Below, piece after piece: positions 1-7,098 of a DNA stretch of 11,733 nt (its first letter is position 1; each line of letters starts with the position of its first letter). Source of the stretch: Coriobacteriales bacterium (GTDB lineage Bacteria > Actinomycetota > Coriobacteriia > Coriobacteriales > QAMH01). A program made the position numbers and the translations under genes. Below the pieces are notes generated by a model. It ran no database searches. It was not told the origin of the DNA and saw only the letters and a list, made by a program, of their open reading frames with translations. The stretch covers positions 1 through 11,733 of the forward strand of contig JAKSUU010000016.1 in the NCBI GenBank assembly GCA_024408695.1, given 5' to 3'.

Positions 1-913
1 AAAAATCATTTAAAATTTTATGAGAATCTTTCCAGCCCTTTGCAAGACGCAAAAAACTTGTCTTAATGTTATTGCGGTCTATTGCAAAAATTCTTATGCT
101 TTCTCGAGCAAATGCCATAGCTGTACCAATGCCATAAATTACAGGATTATAATCGCCAAATTCCTTTGAATAATTTGCAAAATGAGCGCGATTGCGCATA
201 ATATAATACCTAGTCATGTCTGATTGTGAATTAAGCCTTTTTGCACCTGAGACTTTAAGGTTTTTAAGCTCGCGCTCGCGCTTCATAACAATATCTTCAA
301 CCGTAATAGGAGTTGTGTATTTACTTGCTAAATAGCCATAAGTAATGTCATCGGAATAAATAAAATAGCGAGCATCGGGCAAACCTATTGTTTCAACAAT
401 TTTACGACTAAAAAGCCCACCTTCGAAGCATGCAGAATTAGTTACCTTATAACCCTGTTCATTAAAATCTTTAGAAGCAAACGGGTTTGCAATTGCAAGT
501 TTTGTCCAAAACTTATATTGCCAATAAAAACGTTTACCATCAAAATTATATTTTGAGCCTTGAACAACATCATAATCTTTTGTCCATTTTTCTAGCTTTT
601 CAATAGCGTCTGGCAACAAAGAAACGTCATCATCCATAAGCCAAAACCACTGAGCGCCCGCATCATAAGCAGCCTTTGTTCCTATATTAAAACCACCTGC
701 TCCACCAGAATTTTCTTTTTGTGGCAAATAAATGTAATTTGCCTTGCAATTTTTATTGAAACTTTGAACAATTTTTTGGGTTTGTTTAGAATCCTCGTTA
801 TCAACAATAAAAATTTTCCAAGGTTTTTTGTTCAAATTAGAAATGGAAGTCAATAGCTTAGTTAAAAGCTCTTGGCGTTTATATGTGACTATAACAATAG
901 CTAATTTATTCAT
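1..913 (-). CDS. Family 2 glycosyltransferase, partial (C-terminus beyond left edge)
   Basis: Transfers a sugar from a nucleotide-sugar donor, probably onto a cell-surface glycan at the cytoplasmic face of the membrane. 304 codons are visible and the gene continues past position 1. The N-terminus MNKLAIVIVTYKR is a classic GT-A first strand. It is followed by IVDN (residues 36-39), NSGGAGGFN (68-76) and an acidic metal-binding DDDV (94-97). YSDDITY (186-192) is a candidate region for the catalytic base, and YYIMRNRAH (236-244) is typical of the C-terminal part. The NSGGAGGF signature is characteristic of the rhamnosyl/galactofuranosyl-transferase branch of GT2, so one of those activities is likely, but donor and acceptor cannot be read from the sequence. 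The start is the ATG at 913; no strong ribosome binding site precedes it. It lies 29 bp behind the methyltransferase gene and is probably cotranscribed with it. The family call is firm; the substrate is not. Confidence 0.88.
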   Translation of the reverse strand, partial: MNKLAIVIVTYKRQELLTKLLTSISNLNKKPWKIFIVDNEDSKQTQKIVQSFNKNCKANYIYLPQKENSGGAGGFNIGTKAAYDAGAQWFWLMDDDVSLLPDAIEKLEKWTKDYDVVQGSKYNFDGKRFYWQYKFWTKLAIANPFASKDFNEQGYKVTNSACFEGGLFSRKIVETIGLPDARYFIYSDDITYGYLASKYTTPITVEDIVMKRERELKNLKVSGAKRLNSQSDMTRYYIMRNRAHFANYSKEFGDYNPVIYGIGTAMAFARESIRIFAIDRNNIKTSFLRLAKGWKDSHKILNDF

Positions 914-942
914 AATTCTATAAAAAAACCATTATCTATATT

Positions 943-1776
943 TTAGTTTACTTTTAAGACTTTGTAAATGTTATCAAATCCACTTTTGCCATCAGCTCTA
1001 AATGTATGTGTTTGACACGATTTTAAGCTATCAACAGATTCTAGCAAAGTTTCGATTTGTGCATCGTCAAAATTGTGACAATATCTATATTGACCTGGAG
1101 TGTTCTTCCAACCTAATATATAATCTTGCGGGTCTAAATCGCGTAAATCTATTTCAGAATTAGAATCTTTTAAAGCTGTAAGACAGTCCATGGTACTTGT
1201 TTGATGCTTTAGTTTGGTTTGATTATTCTGAACAAAATTCCAAAAAGAAATTGCAAGTAGAGAATTTTTGTTACAAGCTTTAAGTAATCTTAATAATGTT
1301 GTTTTTCGTAAATCTTGTGTTGGAATATGATGAAAAAAACCAAAGCACACACATAGGTCAACTGTAGGTATAGTTTTTATTAGTGCATCTAGTCTACTTT
1401 GAACTGCAAAATCAAGAAGGTCATACGCATAGCAGTAATAAGACGCATTAGAGCTTTTGTGTTCTATTGTTTCATTCTTGCTAAATTTGGATTTTGCACA
1501 TTCCATCAGATCTTGGCAATTATCAATACAATAAAATTCAAAATCAATATCCTCAAAGGCGCTAGATAAAAATTTTTCAAAGCGCAAGTTTCCACACGCA
1601 TAATCTAGAACTCTTAGCTTACTTTTGCTTTCGAAAAGTTGCAAGAAATAATCTTGGTCTAAAAGTTTAATCCAGCCATCCCAAGGTCTTTGTCTTGTAT
1701 TTGAAAATGACTCAGCATTATTTTTGTAAAATTCATTGTTTAAAGTTATTAAACTTTTTGCAACTTCATCATTCAT
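943..1776 (-). CDS. Class I SAM-dependent methyltransferase, Trm9/ALKBH8-like
   Basis: Methyltransferase of 277 aa. The SAM-binding motif I is LDYACGN (residues 57-63) after a beta strand, an acidic strand end is seen at CIDN (83-86), and FFHHIP (147-152) follows the motif-IV strand. Two other segments recall the Trm9/ALKBH8 wobble-uridine methyltransferases: FSNTRQRPW (24-32), like the FSxTRxxPWP of yeast Trm9, and ILGWKN followed by YRYCHNF (220-236), like the PW...RYYHVF segment. Those enzymes methylate cm5U34 of tRNA to mcm5U. The similarity is judged by eye and the function is inferred. A sugar or small-molecule methyltransferase is the alternative, given the glycosyltransferase downstream. 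The ATG at 1776 is preferred: TTAGG lies about 9 nt upstream. A TTG at 1794 would add six residues and sit only 5 nt after the regulator's stop codon. An Elp3 gene, the enzyme that acts before Trm9, lies 6 kb away. Confidence 0.72.
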   Translation of the reverse strand: MNDEVAKSLITLNNEFYKNNAESFSNTRQRPWDGWIKLLDQDYFLQLFESKSKLRVLDYACGNLRFEKFLSSAFEDIDFEFYCIDNCQDLMECAKSKFSKNETIEHKSSNASYYCYAYDLLDFAVQSRLDALIKTIPTVDLCVCFGFFHHIPTQDLRKTTLLRLLKACNKNSLLAISFWNFVQNNQTKLKHQTSTMDCLTALKDSNSEIDLRDLDPQDYILGWKNTPGQYRYCHNFDDAQIETLLESVDSLKSCQTHTFRADGKSGFDNIYKVLKVN

Positions 1777-1799
1777 AAACTTAAACCTAAACAAATATG

Positions 1800-2567
1800 T
1801 TATTTAGTTTTAGAGCCTTTTGTATTTTTACCTTTTTTTGAAGCATTCGATTTGCCCGTTTTTGGTTCTACTAATCTGTATCCATACCCTCTGACCGACT
1901 CTACTGTTTTTTCTGGAATACCTACCTTTATAAATTTATCGCGAAGGCGTTTAATATGAGTATCTACCGTGTTGGTTTTAACTTTATTGTCCCAGCCCCA
2001 AGCTTTTTCTAGTATATCATCGCGACTTAAAACCTTATTTGGATTAAGCATAAACTGTAAAAGCAACTCAAATTCTCGTTGGGTAAGTTCTACTTGCTTT
2101 CCTTTATGTTCAAGAAAATGCGTATCGCGATTAACAACAAAGTCTCCCACCTTTAAAATCGTAGAACCATCATCACTTCCAAAACTGTTTTGTGCTTGGC
2201 GTCGCAATAACGCATGCACCCTAGCTAAAAGTTCATGAATACCAAAAGGCTTTGAAAGATAATCGTCTCCTCCAAGTTCTAAACCAACAACTTTGTCGAT
2301 TTCAGTGTCTCGTGCAGATAAAAACAAAATTGGCACATCACTTTTCTTGCGAACCTGTTTGCAAATTTCATAGCCATCAACACTGGGCAACATAATGTCA
2401 AGAATAATTAAATCGTAATCGAATTTTTCAATCATCGCAATTGCGACTTGTCCATCATCACAAACATCAACAATGTATCCATTTTTTTCTAAGTTAAAAC
2501 TAACAAAATCTGTGATTGATTGCTCGTCATCAACAACTAAAATCTTTTGATTCTTCTTTTTATCCAT
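1800..2567 (-). CDS. OmpR/PhoB-family two-component response regulator
   Basis: DNA-binding response regulator of 255 aa. The receiver domain (about residues 8-122) has the acidic pocket D13/D14, phospho-acceptor D57 in LIILDIMLP, S84 and K106 in the SKPF motif. A winged-helix trans_reg_C domain follows (about 137-234) with LTQREFELL, the recognition-helix region VDTHIKRLRDK and the wing SVRGYGYRL. The last 20 residues are a Ser/Lys/Gly-rich basic tail beyond the usual end of the family. The start is the ATG at 2567, preceded by a near-perfect AAAAGGAGG with a 4-nt spacer. It heads a probable operon with the methyltransferase and glycosyltransferase. The likely partner kinase is encoded on the other strand at 3467-4309, split from it by coaX. 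The regulon and signal are unknown. Confidence 0.95.
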   Translation of the reverse strand: MDKKKNQKILVVDDEQSITDFVSFNLEKNGYIVDVCDDGQVAIAMIEKFDYDLIILDIMLPSVDGYEICKQVRKKSDVPILFLSARDTEIDKVVGLELGGDDYLSKPFGIHELLARVHALLRRQAQNSFGSDDGSTILKVGDFVVNRDTHFLEHKGKQVELTQREFELLLQFMLNPNKVLSRDDILEKAWGWDNKVKTNTVDTHIKRLRDKFIKVGIPEKTVESVRGYGYRLVEPKTGKSNASKKGKNTKGSKTK

Positions 2568-2658
2568 AATGCCTCCTTTTCTGAAAGCTTAAATACTATA
2601 AAATATTTATAATATTATTTTATTTTAAACTACTTGATTTTATTAAGAGTGCTGAAAA
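2568..2658. promoter_or_regulatory. Divergent intergenic region between response regulator and coaX
   Basis: This 91-bp, very AT-rich spacer must contain the promoters for both arms. On the plus strand there is a perfect -10-like TATAAT at 2608-2613, but no convincing -35 hexamer 16-18 bp upstream. Two AATATT palindromes (2602-2607 and 2611-2616) lie 9 bp apart and overlap this area; they could be binding half-sites or just AT bias. On the minus strand TATAGT (2600-2595) is a weak -10 candidate, and the strong ribosome binding site of the regulator gene occupies 2571-2578. Autoregulation by the adjacent regulator is plausible but not shown. Confidence 0.35.
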
Positions 2659-3456
2659 ATGACAAGATTGTTAACAATCGACATAGGCAACACACAGACA
2701 TCTATTGGTGTTTTCAAACAAGATAAACTTGTTGAAAGAATCAATTTTAACAGCAAATCATCTACATTAATTGATCAAATAAAAGAGAAATTTCTTACTC
2801 TTAACAGTTTAAATGATCTAGATGACATTTGTATTGCATCGGTTGTTCCTTCTTTAAATGAAAACTTAAAAGATTACCTAACAAAAGAATTTGGATTACA
2901 GGCAAAATTTATAAACTCAAACTTAAAATTTGACTTTAAATTCAATTATCCAAATTCCCAAGAAATAGGTGCAGACAGACTAGCAGATGCACAAGCTGCA
3001 GTTAAGACCTTTGGTTATCCTGTATGCGTTTGCGATTTTGGCACTGCTACAAACAACGAAGTAAACAACGAAAACAGCGCGTTTGGTGGCGGAATATTAA
3101 CTACGAGGATAGAAACCTCTATTGAGTCACTTTTTAAAAAGACAGAAAAAATCAATGCTATGTATCCGAGCACAAAAGGCTTTTTAAAGGAATCTAAAAA
3201 AAGCCTAGATAACAAATCTAAAATTATTGCAAACAACACAAGAGATGCAATTTACAATGGACTAATATTTGGCGAGGCACTGCGTATAGATGCTTTATTG
3301 AATAAAATTTTTGATGAACTTGGCTATCAAACACAAACCATAGCAACAGGTGGACTTTGCACTTATATTGAGGGTTTAAGTAAGGTTATAAAAATTTACG
3401 ACAAAGATCTCACGCTTTATGGAATACAATCGATTTATAAAAACAATTTTATTTAA
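2659..3456 (+). CDS. coaX: Type III pantothenate kinase, divergent
   Basis: Phosphorylates pantothenate with ATP, the first step of coenzyme A synthesis, in the cytoplasm. At 265 aa it has the usual family length. The phosphate loop DIGNT (residues 8-12), the pantothenate motif GADR (104-107, with catalytic Asp106), DFGTAT (126-131) and the adenosine-side ATGG (229-232) are present. The C-terminal DLTLYGIQSIY matches the family ending. Two conserved parts are changed: the usual GTATTxD reads GTATNNE, and the interface motif GGxIxPG reads GGGILTTR, losing Pro and Gly and gaining about one residue. Activity is therefore likely but not certain. The start ATG at 2659 has only a weak upstream GAG. 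The gene stands directly between the two genes of a two-component system and ends 10 bp before the kinase gene. Confidence 0.88.
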   Translation: MTRLLTIDIGNTQTSIGVFKQDKLVERINFNSKSSTLIDQIKEKFLTLNSLNDLDDICIASVVPSLNENLKDYLTKEFGLQAKFINSNLKFDFKFNYPNSQEIGADRLADAQAAVKTFGYPVCVCDFGTATNNEVNNENSAFGGGILTTRIETSIESLFKKTEKINAMYPSTKGFLKESKKSLDNKSKIIANNTRDAIYNGLIFGEALRIDALLNKIFDELGYQTQTIATGGLCTYIEGLSKVIKIYDKDLTLYGIQSIYKNNFI

Positions 3457-3466
3457 GCAGGATACC

Positions 3467-4309
3467 ATGAACAACTCAAAAAAGAAGACAGATTATAGAT
3501 ATACTAACCTAGACGATTTCGCAGCCAAAGAACTCCCTTCAAATATTTATAAATATTTTGAAGATGGTTCTATCCCAAAAGAGGTTTGTGATTATATTAT
3601 TGATACAGCAAACAAATTAAGGATAGAAGAAGCAAATCAAGCGCAGTTTGTTAGCGATGTCTCGCACGAAATCAGAACCCCTCTTACGGCTATAAGGGGT
3701 ATTGCTGAAACACTTCAAGAGGGCGACGTTCCACAAGAGATGCAAGATCGATTTTTAAATCAAGTCGTAAGCGAATGCGACAGGCTAACAAGACTTGCAA
3801 ACGATTTATTAACTTTACAAAAAGCCAGCAGAGATGATCTTGAGCTTAAACGAATTAATTTACGCACTACAACCGACAATTGCGCTGTTTTAATGGAAGA
3901 GCTCTTAAAAGAACGTGGAATAGAATTGCAAATTGTTGGTGAAGCCCCCGATATAAACGGAAATGAAGATGCACTAAAACAAATTCTAATAAATTTAATT
4001 GAAAATGCATCACGTTATGCAAAATCAAAGGTTCGTGTTGAGGTTGGAGCGATGCAACAATACTCTGTCATTGCTGTTCGTGATAACGGCCCCGGTTTTG
4101 GAGATATTGACCCAGCGCACCTATTCGACAGATTTTATAGGGCAGATCAAAGCAGACAACGTCATAAAACTAGTGGTAACAGCGGACTTGGGCTAGCAAT
4201 CGTTAAAGCGCTTGCAAACCAAATGAACGGCACTGTTGAAGCTGCAAATCTTGCCAAAGGTGGAGCCGTATTTTATATAATGTTTCCATCGTTAGAACCG
4301 CTTAAATAA
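3467..4309 (+). CDS. Soluble sensor histidine kinase (PhoR-like HisKA/HATPase_c)
   Basis: Histidine kinase of 280 aa that autophosphorylates His67 and should pass the phosphate to the divergently encoded OmpR-type regulator. The H-box SDVSHEIRTPLTA (63-75), N-box NLIENASRYA (176-185), G1 DNGPGFG (206-212), F-box LFDRFYRAD (219-227) and G2 GNSGLGLAIV (237-246) are all intact. There is no signal sequence, transmembrane helix or HAMP. The whole input region is about 55 charged or polar residues, so it senses something in the cytoplasm or through a partner. The chosen start is the ATG at 3467, with GCAGGA 4 nt upstream. An in-frame ATG at 3419 lies inside coaX and has no ribosome binding site. 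The 10-bp gap after coaX and the 34-bp gap before the peptidase indicate cotranscription. Confidence 0.93.
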   Translation: MNNSKKKTDYRYTNLDDFAAKELPSNIYKYFEDGSIPKEVCDYIIDTANKLRIEEANQAQFVSDVSHEIRTPLTAIRGIAETLQEGDVPQEMQDRFLNQVVSECDRLTRLANDLLTLQKASRDDLELKRINLRTTTDNCAVLMEELLKERGIELQIVGEAPDINGNEDALKQILINLIENASRYAKSKVRVEVGAMQQYSVIAVRDNGPGFGDIDPAHLFDRFYRADQSRQRHKTSGNSGLGLAIVKALANQMNGTVEAANLAKGGAVFYIMFPSLEPLK

Positions 4310-4343
4310 GAATAAATGATTGTTTAAGTTTTAAGGAGATGTC

Positions 4344-5567
4344 ATGAATAATCGTTTAGAAAAATATGCCGAGCTCATTGTTAAATCGGGCTGCAATCTT
4401 CAAAAAGATCAGATTCTTTTTATTTCGAGCCCAATAGGCATAGTGGAATTTACAAGAATGGTTGCAAAAGTAGCATATGAAGCAGGTGCAAAAAAGGTTG
4501 TTACAAATTTTTACGATGATCAACTTTCACGCTATGCATATGACTACTGCGACATAAGTGTATTTGAAAATTGCGAAGAGTGGATTGCCTTGAGACAAAA
4601 CTCATACGCCGAGCGTAATGCAGCATTTTTAACCCTTCTTTCAAACGACCCAGACATAATGAAGGGTATAGACCAAAAAAAGGTTATTGCCTCAAGTGTT
4701 GCAAGTCATAAGGCCTGCAAAACTTTTTATGATGCACTTGATTTTGGCAAATGCGTTTGGTGCATTGCAGGTGTTGCAAGCGAACCTTGGGCAACAAAAG
4801 TTTTTCCTGAACTCGAACCCAAAGAAGCCAGTGAAAAACTAATGAATGCAATCTTAGATGTTTGTCGTATAACTAATGATCCAATTGCCGAATGGCAAAA
4901 GCATAAAGAAAATTTTGCACAACGAAAAAAATGGCTCAACTCACAAAAATTTAAAGAGCTACACTATACTGCAAGCAATGGCACCAATCTTATCATTGGT
5001 CTTTGTGACATGGGCCTTTGGGAAGGGGGAGGTCAAAAAGCAGCCGATGGTCGCTATTTTTTCCCAAATATTCCAACCGAAGAAATTTTTACTACTCCGC
5101 ATAGACTCAAAACACAAGGCATTGTTTATAGTGCTTTACCACTTGTTCATAACGGTAGCCGTGTAGAAGATTTTTGGATTAGATTTGAAGATGGACGTGC
5201 AATAGACTTTGATGCAAAAAGTGGAAAAGATGTCTTAGAAGGCATTATCAAAACTGACGAAAACTCAGCTTACCTTGGTGAATGCGCACTTGTTCCTTAC
5301 TCAAGTCCAATCAGACAAAGTGGGTTTTTATTCTTAGAAACTTTATATGATGAAAACGCGTCGTGTCATCTTGCTTTAGGTAAGGGTTTTCCAGATTGCT
5401 ATGAAAACGGATACGAATTAAACAACGAAAAATTAATTGAAGCTGGTGTTAATGACAGTGCTACTCATGTAGACTTTATGATTGGGACACAAGATCTAAA
5501 CATAGATGGAATTAAAGAAGATGGCTCAACGCTTGCAATCTTTAAAGATGGCAACTGGGCTTTTTAA
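4344..5567 (+). CDS. M29-family metallo-aminopeptidase (AmpS/PepS type)
   Basis: Cytoplasmic aminopeptidase that removes N-terminal residues from peptides with a two-metal centre. Length is 407 aa, normal for M29 (about 410). By alignment with the known ligands of AmpS, the metal-binding residues are E247 in NIPTEEIFT, E313 in LGECALVP, H342 in SCHLALGKGF, and H375 and D377 in THVDFMIG; all are present. The N-terminal half (LEKYAELIVKSGCNLQKDQ) matches the family opening. The start at 4344 has an excellent AAGGAG with a 5-nt spacer. It is the third gene after coaX and the histidine kinase, 34 bp behind the latter, and is followed by a candidate terminator. A role in peptide turnover is likely. 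Nothing links it specifically to the two-component system except position. Confidence 0.93.
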   Translation: MNNRLEKYAELIVKSGCNLQKDQILFISSPIGIVEFTRMVAKVAYEAGAKKVVTNFYDDQLSRYAYDYCDISVFENCEEWIALRQNSYAERNAAFLTLLSNDPDIMKGIDQKKVIASSVASHKACKTFYDALDFGKCVWCIAGVASEPWATKVFPELEPKEASEKLMNAILDVCRITNDPIAEWQKHKENFAQRKKWLNSQKFKELHYTASNGTNLIIGLCDMGLWEGGGQKAADGRYFFPNIPTEEIFTTPHRLKTQGIVYSALPLVHNGSRVEDFWIRFEDGRAIDFDAKSGKDVLEGIIKTDENSAYLGECALVPYSSPIRQSGFLFLETLYDENASCHLALGKGFPDCYENGYELNNEKLIEAGVNDSATHVDFMIGTQDLNIDGIKEDGSTLAIFKDGNWAF

Positions 5568-5600
5568 GCTTTAAAAAATCTTAAAATTTTTTAACGCTTT
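5566..5600 (+). terminator. Candidate intrinsic terminator after the M29 peptidase gene
   Basis: A 9-bp perfect stem TTAAAAAAT/ATTTTTTAA (5571-5579 with 5586-5594, 6-nt loop) is extended after one mismatch by AAGC/GCTT (5566-5569 with 5596-5599). It overlaps the stop codon of the peptidase gene and is followed only by a short T stretch. The stem is almost all A-T, so it may be weak. Confidence 0.35.
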
Positions 5601-5653
5601 ATAATTAAAATAAAATAATAATACAAATAATATAGAATAGTTATTCCATATAA

Positions 5654-5680
5654 ATTGCATTATCGAATGCAATATTTTTA
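5654..5680 (+). terminator. Hairpin followed by T-run (terminator or attenuator)
   Basis: ATTGCATT (5654-5661) and AATGCAAT (5666-5673) form a perfect 8-bp stem with a 4-nt ATCG loop, followed by ATTTTTA. This is the best-shaped intrinsic terminator in the spacer and may end the coaX-kinase-peptidase transcript. TTGCAT within it (5655-5660) and TATAAA at 5679-5684 could instead be a weak promoter with an 18-bp spacer for the next operon. The sequence does not decide between these. Confidence 0.4.
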
Positions 5681-5692
5681 TAAATTTACTAT

Positions 5693-5712
5693 TTATTCTT
5701 TATAAAGAATAA
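5693..5712. promoter_or_regulatory. Perfect 20-bp palindrome upstream of the ACT-protein gene (candidate operator)
   Basis: TTATTCTTTA (5693-5702) is followed immediately by its exact inverse complement TAAAGAATAA (5703-5712). It ends 4 nt before the AAGGAG ribosome binding site (5717-5722) of the next gene. The same half-site core recurs upstream as GAATA-GT-TATTC (5635-5646). With no loop and no T-run it looks more like a binding site for a dimeric protein than a terminator. As RNA it could also hide the ribosome binding site. Confidence 0.45.
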
Positions 5713-5727
5713 TTTTAAGGAGCAAAG

Positions 5728-6006
5728 ATGCGAGAAAATAAAGTTGTTGTAACAGTTATTGGGCCAGACAAACCAGGTATTATTGCAAAGGTTGCTACTA
5801 CTCTTTCGAATTATAATGCAAATATTTTAGACATTCGCCAAGGCGTTTTAGATGATATCTTTCAAATGACTATGATAGCGCAACTAGACGAACAAGCAAA
5901 CAATTTTAACCAAATTCAAGAAGCGCTAAAGCAAAATGCAAAAGAACTCAAACTTCAAATCTTAATGCAAAGAGAAGACGTTTTTGATTTTATGTACAAC
6001 GTTTAA
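5728..6006 (+). CDS. UPF0237-family ACT-domain protein
   Basis: Small 92-aa cytoplasmic protein made of a single ACT domain, the usual length of UPF0237 (about 90 aa). The opening KVVVTVIGPDKPGIIAKVA and the NANILDIRQGVLDDIFQMTM strand match the family, as does the end VFDFMYNV. ACT domains bind small ligands, often amino acids, and control partner proteins, but the function of this family is not established. In many Gram-positive bacteria its neighbour is a UPF0210 protein; here it is followed by an M42 peptidase instead. The AAGGAG ribosome binding site, 5 nt from the ATG, is strong, and the 20-bp palindrome lies just upstream. It heads a tight cluster of four genes, with its stop codon 9 bp before the next start. 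Confidence 0.9.
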   Translation: MRENKVVVTVIGPDKPGIIAKVATTLSNYNANILDIRQGVLDDIFQMTMIAQLDEQANNFNQIQEALKQNAKELKLQILMQREDVFDFMYNV

Positions 6007-6015
6007 GGAGTTAGT

Positions 6016-7098
6016 ATGCTTAAAGTAAAAGAAATTGAATTTTTAAATGATTTAATTGCCGCTCCTTCACCAACTGGCAATGAAGTTGCATGTGCACAGG
6101 TTATACGCGAATACGCAAAAAATATTGCCGATGAAATTTCTACAGATATTATGGGTTCTGTTCATGCAAAACTAAATGCTAGCAAAACAACAGAACGCTC
6201 AGTTATGCTTGCTGGCCACATAGATGAAGTCGGTCTAATTGTTACATACATAAATGACGAAGGACACATATATTTTCAGGGGCTCGGTGGAGTAGATCCT
6301 GGTATTTTACCTGCCATGCGTTGCGACATTCATACAAAAAAAGGAGATATCAAAGGTGTTATTGGGCGCATTCCTATTCATATGTTTAGAGATGAACCAA
6401 ATGGCGGAAAAGACATCTTACCAATAAATGAACTCTTTATAGACACAGGTTTAGATCCTAAGAAGGTCAAAGAAATTGTTACAATTGGTGATAGCGCAAC
6501 TTTAAGTTTTTATTTTGAGCAATTAGAAGATAACTTTGCCGTTAGCCGTGCATTCGATGATAAACTTGGTGCCTTTGTTGCTTATAGAGTTTTAGAAGAA
6601 CTAAAACGTGCCAAAAATCTAAAAGTTAACTATATTGCGGCTGCAACAGTACAAGAAGAAATCGGCTTAAGAGGTGGTGAAACTTCTGCTTTTAGCATTA
6701 ATCCAGAAATAGGTATAGCTGTCGAAGTTACACACGCTACAGATTATCCAAGAACAGACAAGAAAAAATATGGCAACATAATTTGCGGTGAAGGCCCTGT
6801 AATTGCTCGAGGTCCTAACATTAATCCTAAGTTATTTGACATGCTTGTTAAAGTTGCAAAAGACAATAAAATTCCATATCAAATTGAAGCTGCTCCTCGA
6901 GCAACTGGCACAGATGCAAATAAGATTCAAATGACACGTGGTGGCAAGGTTGCTGGTCTTGTCTCAATTCCTCTACGTTATATGCATACCCCCTCAGAAG
7001 TATGCAGTTTAAATGACGTCGAAAACACAATTAAACTAATGACAAAATTTATTCTTAAATTAGATGATAAAATTAACTTTACACCAGGCATCGATTAA
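6016..7098 (+). CDS. M42-family metallo-aminopeptidase
   Basis: Cytoplasmic zinc or cobalt aminopeptidase of the M42 family (TET/YpdE/glutamyl-aminopeptidase-like), which trims short peptides and often forms dodecamers. Length is 360 aa, normal for the family. Metal and catalytic residues visible by motif are H68 and D70 in AGHIDEVG, bridging D181 in SRAFDDK, E214 and E215 in QEEIGLRG, and H324 in RYMHTPSE. The AVEVTHATD segment carries E237 where many members have an Asp ligand; this is a mild variant. Substrate preference cannot be told. The start has TAAGGAG overlapping the stop codon of the ACT gene, 5 nt upstream. Its own stop overlaps the next start by one base (TAATG), so the hydrolase that follows is probably translationally coupled. 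Confidence 0.93.
   Translation: MLKVKEIEFLNDLIAAPSPTGNEVACAQVIREYAKNIADEISTDIMGSVHAKLNASKTTERSVMLAGHIDEVGLIVTYINDEGHIYFQGLGGVDPGILPAMRCDIHTKKGDIKGVIGRIPIHMFRDEPNGGKDILPINELFIDTGLDPKKVKEIVTIGDSATLSFYFEQLEDNFAVSRAFDDKLGAFVAYRVLEELKRAKNLKVNYIAAATVQEEIGLRGGETSAFSINPEIGIAVEVTHATDYPRTDKKKYGNIICGEGPVIARGPNINPKLFDMLVKVAKDNKIPYQIEAAPRATGTDANKIQMTRGGKVAGLVSIPLRYMHTPSEVCSLNDVENTIKLMTKFILKLDDKINFTPGID

Noticed and set aside
1777..1794. TTG start adding six residues to the methyltransferase.
   Set aside because: The extra codons hold the TTAGG that serves as ribosome binding site for the ATG at 1776, and the family-like sequence begins after it. It cannot be fully excluded.
2581..2640. Pho-box-like direct repeats for the regulator in the divergent spacer.
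   Set aside because: Only AT-rich runs such as TATTATTTTATTTTA are present. No regularly spaced repeat with a distinctive core can be separated from base composition.
3015..3239. Antisense open frame opposite coaX.
   Set aside because: It lies wholly within a well-recognised gene, has no family resemblance and no ribosome binding site; a shadow frame.
3419..3466. In-frame upstream ATG that would extend the histidine kinase by 16 residues.
   Set aside because: It lies within the end of coaX, has no ribosome binding site and adds residues unlike any kinase domain. The ATG at 3467 has GCAGGA in front.
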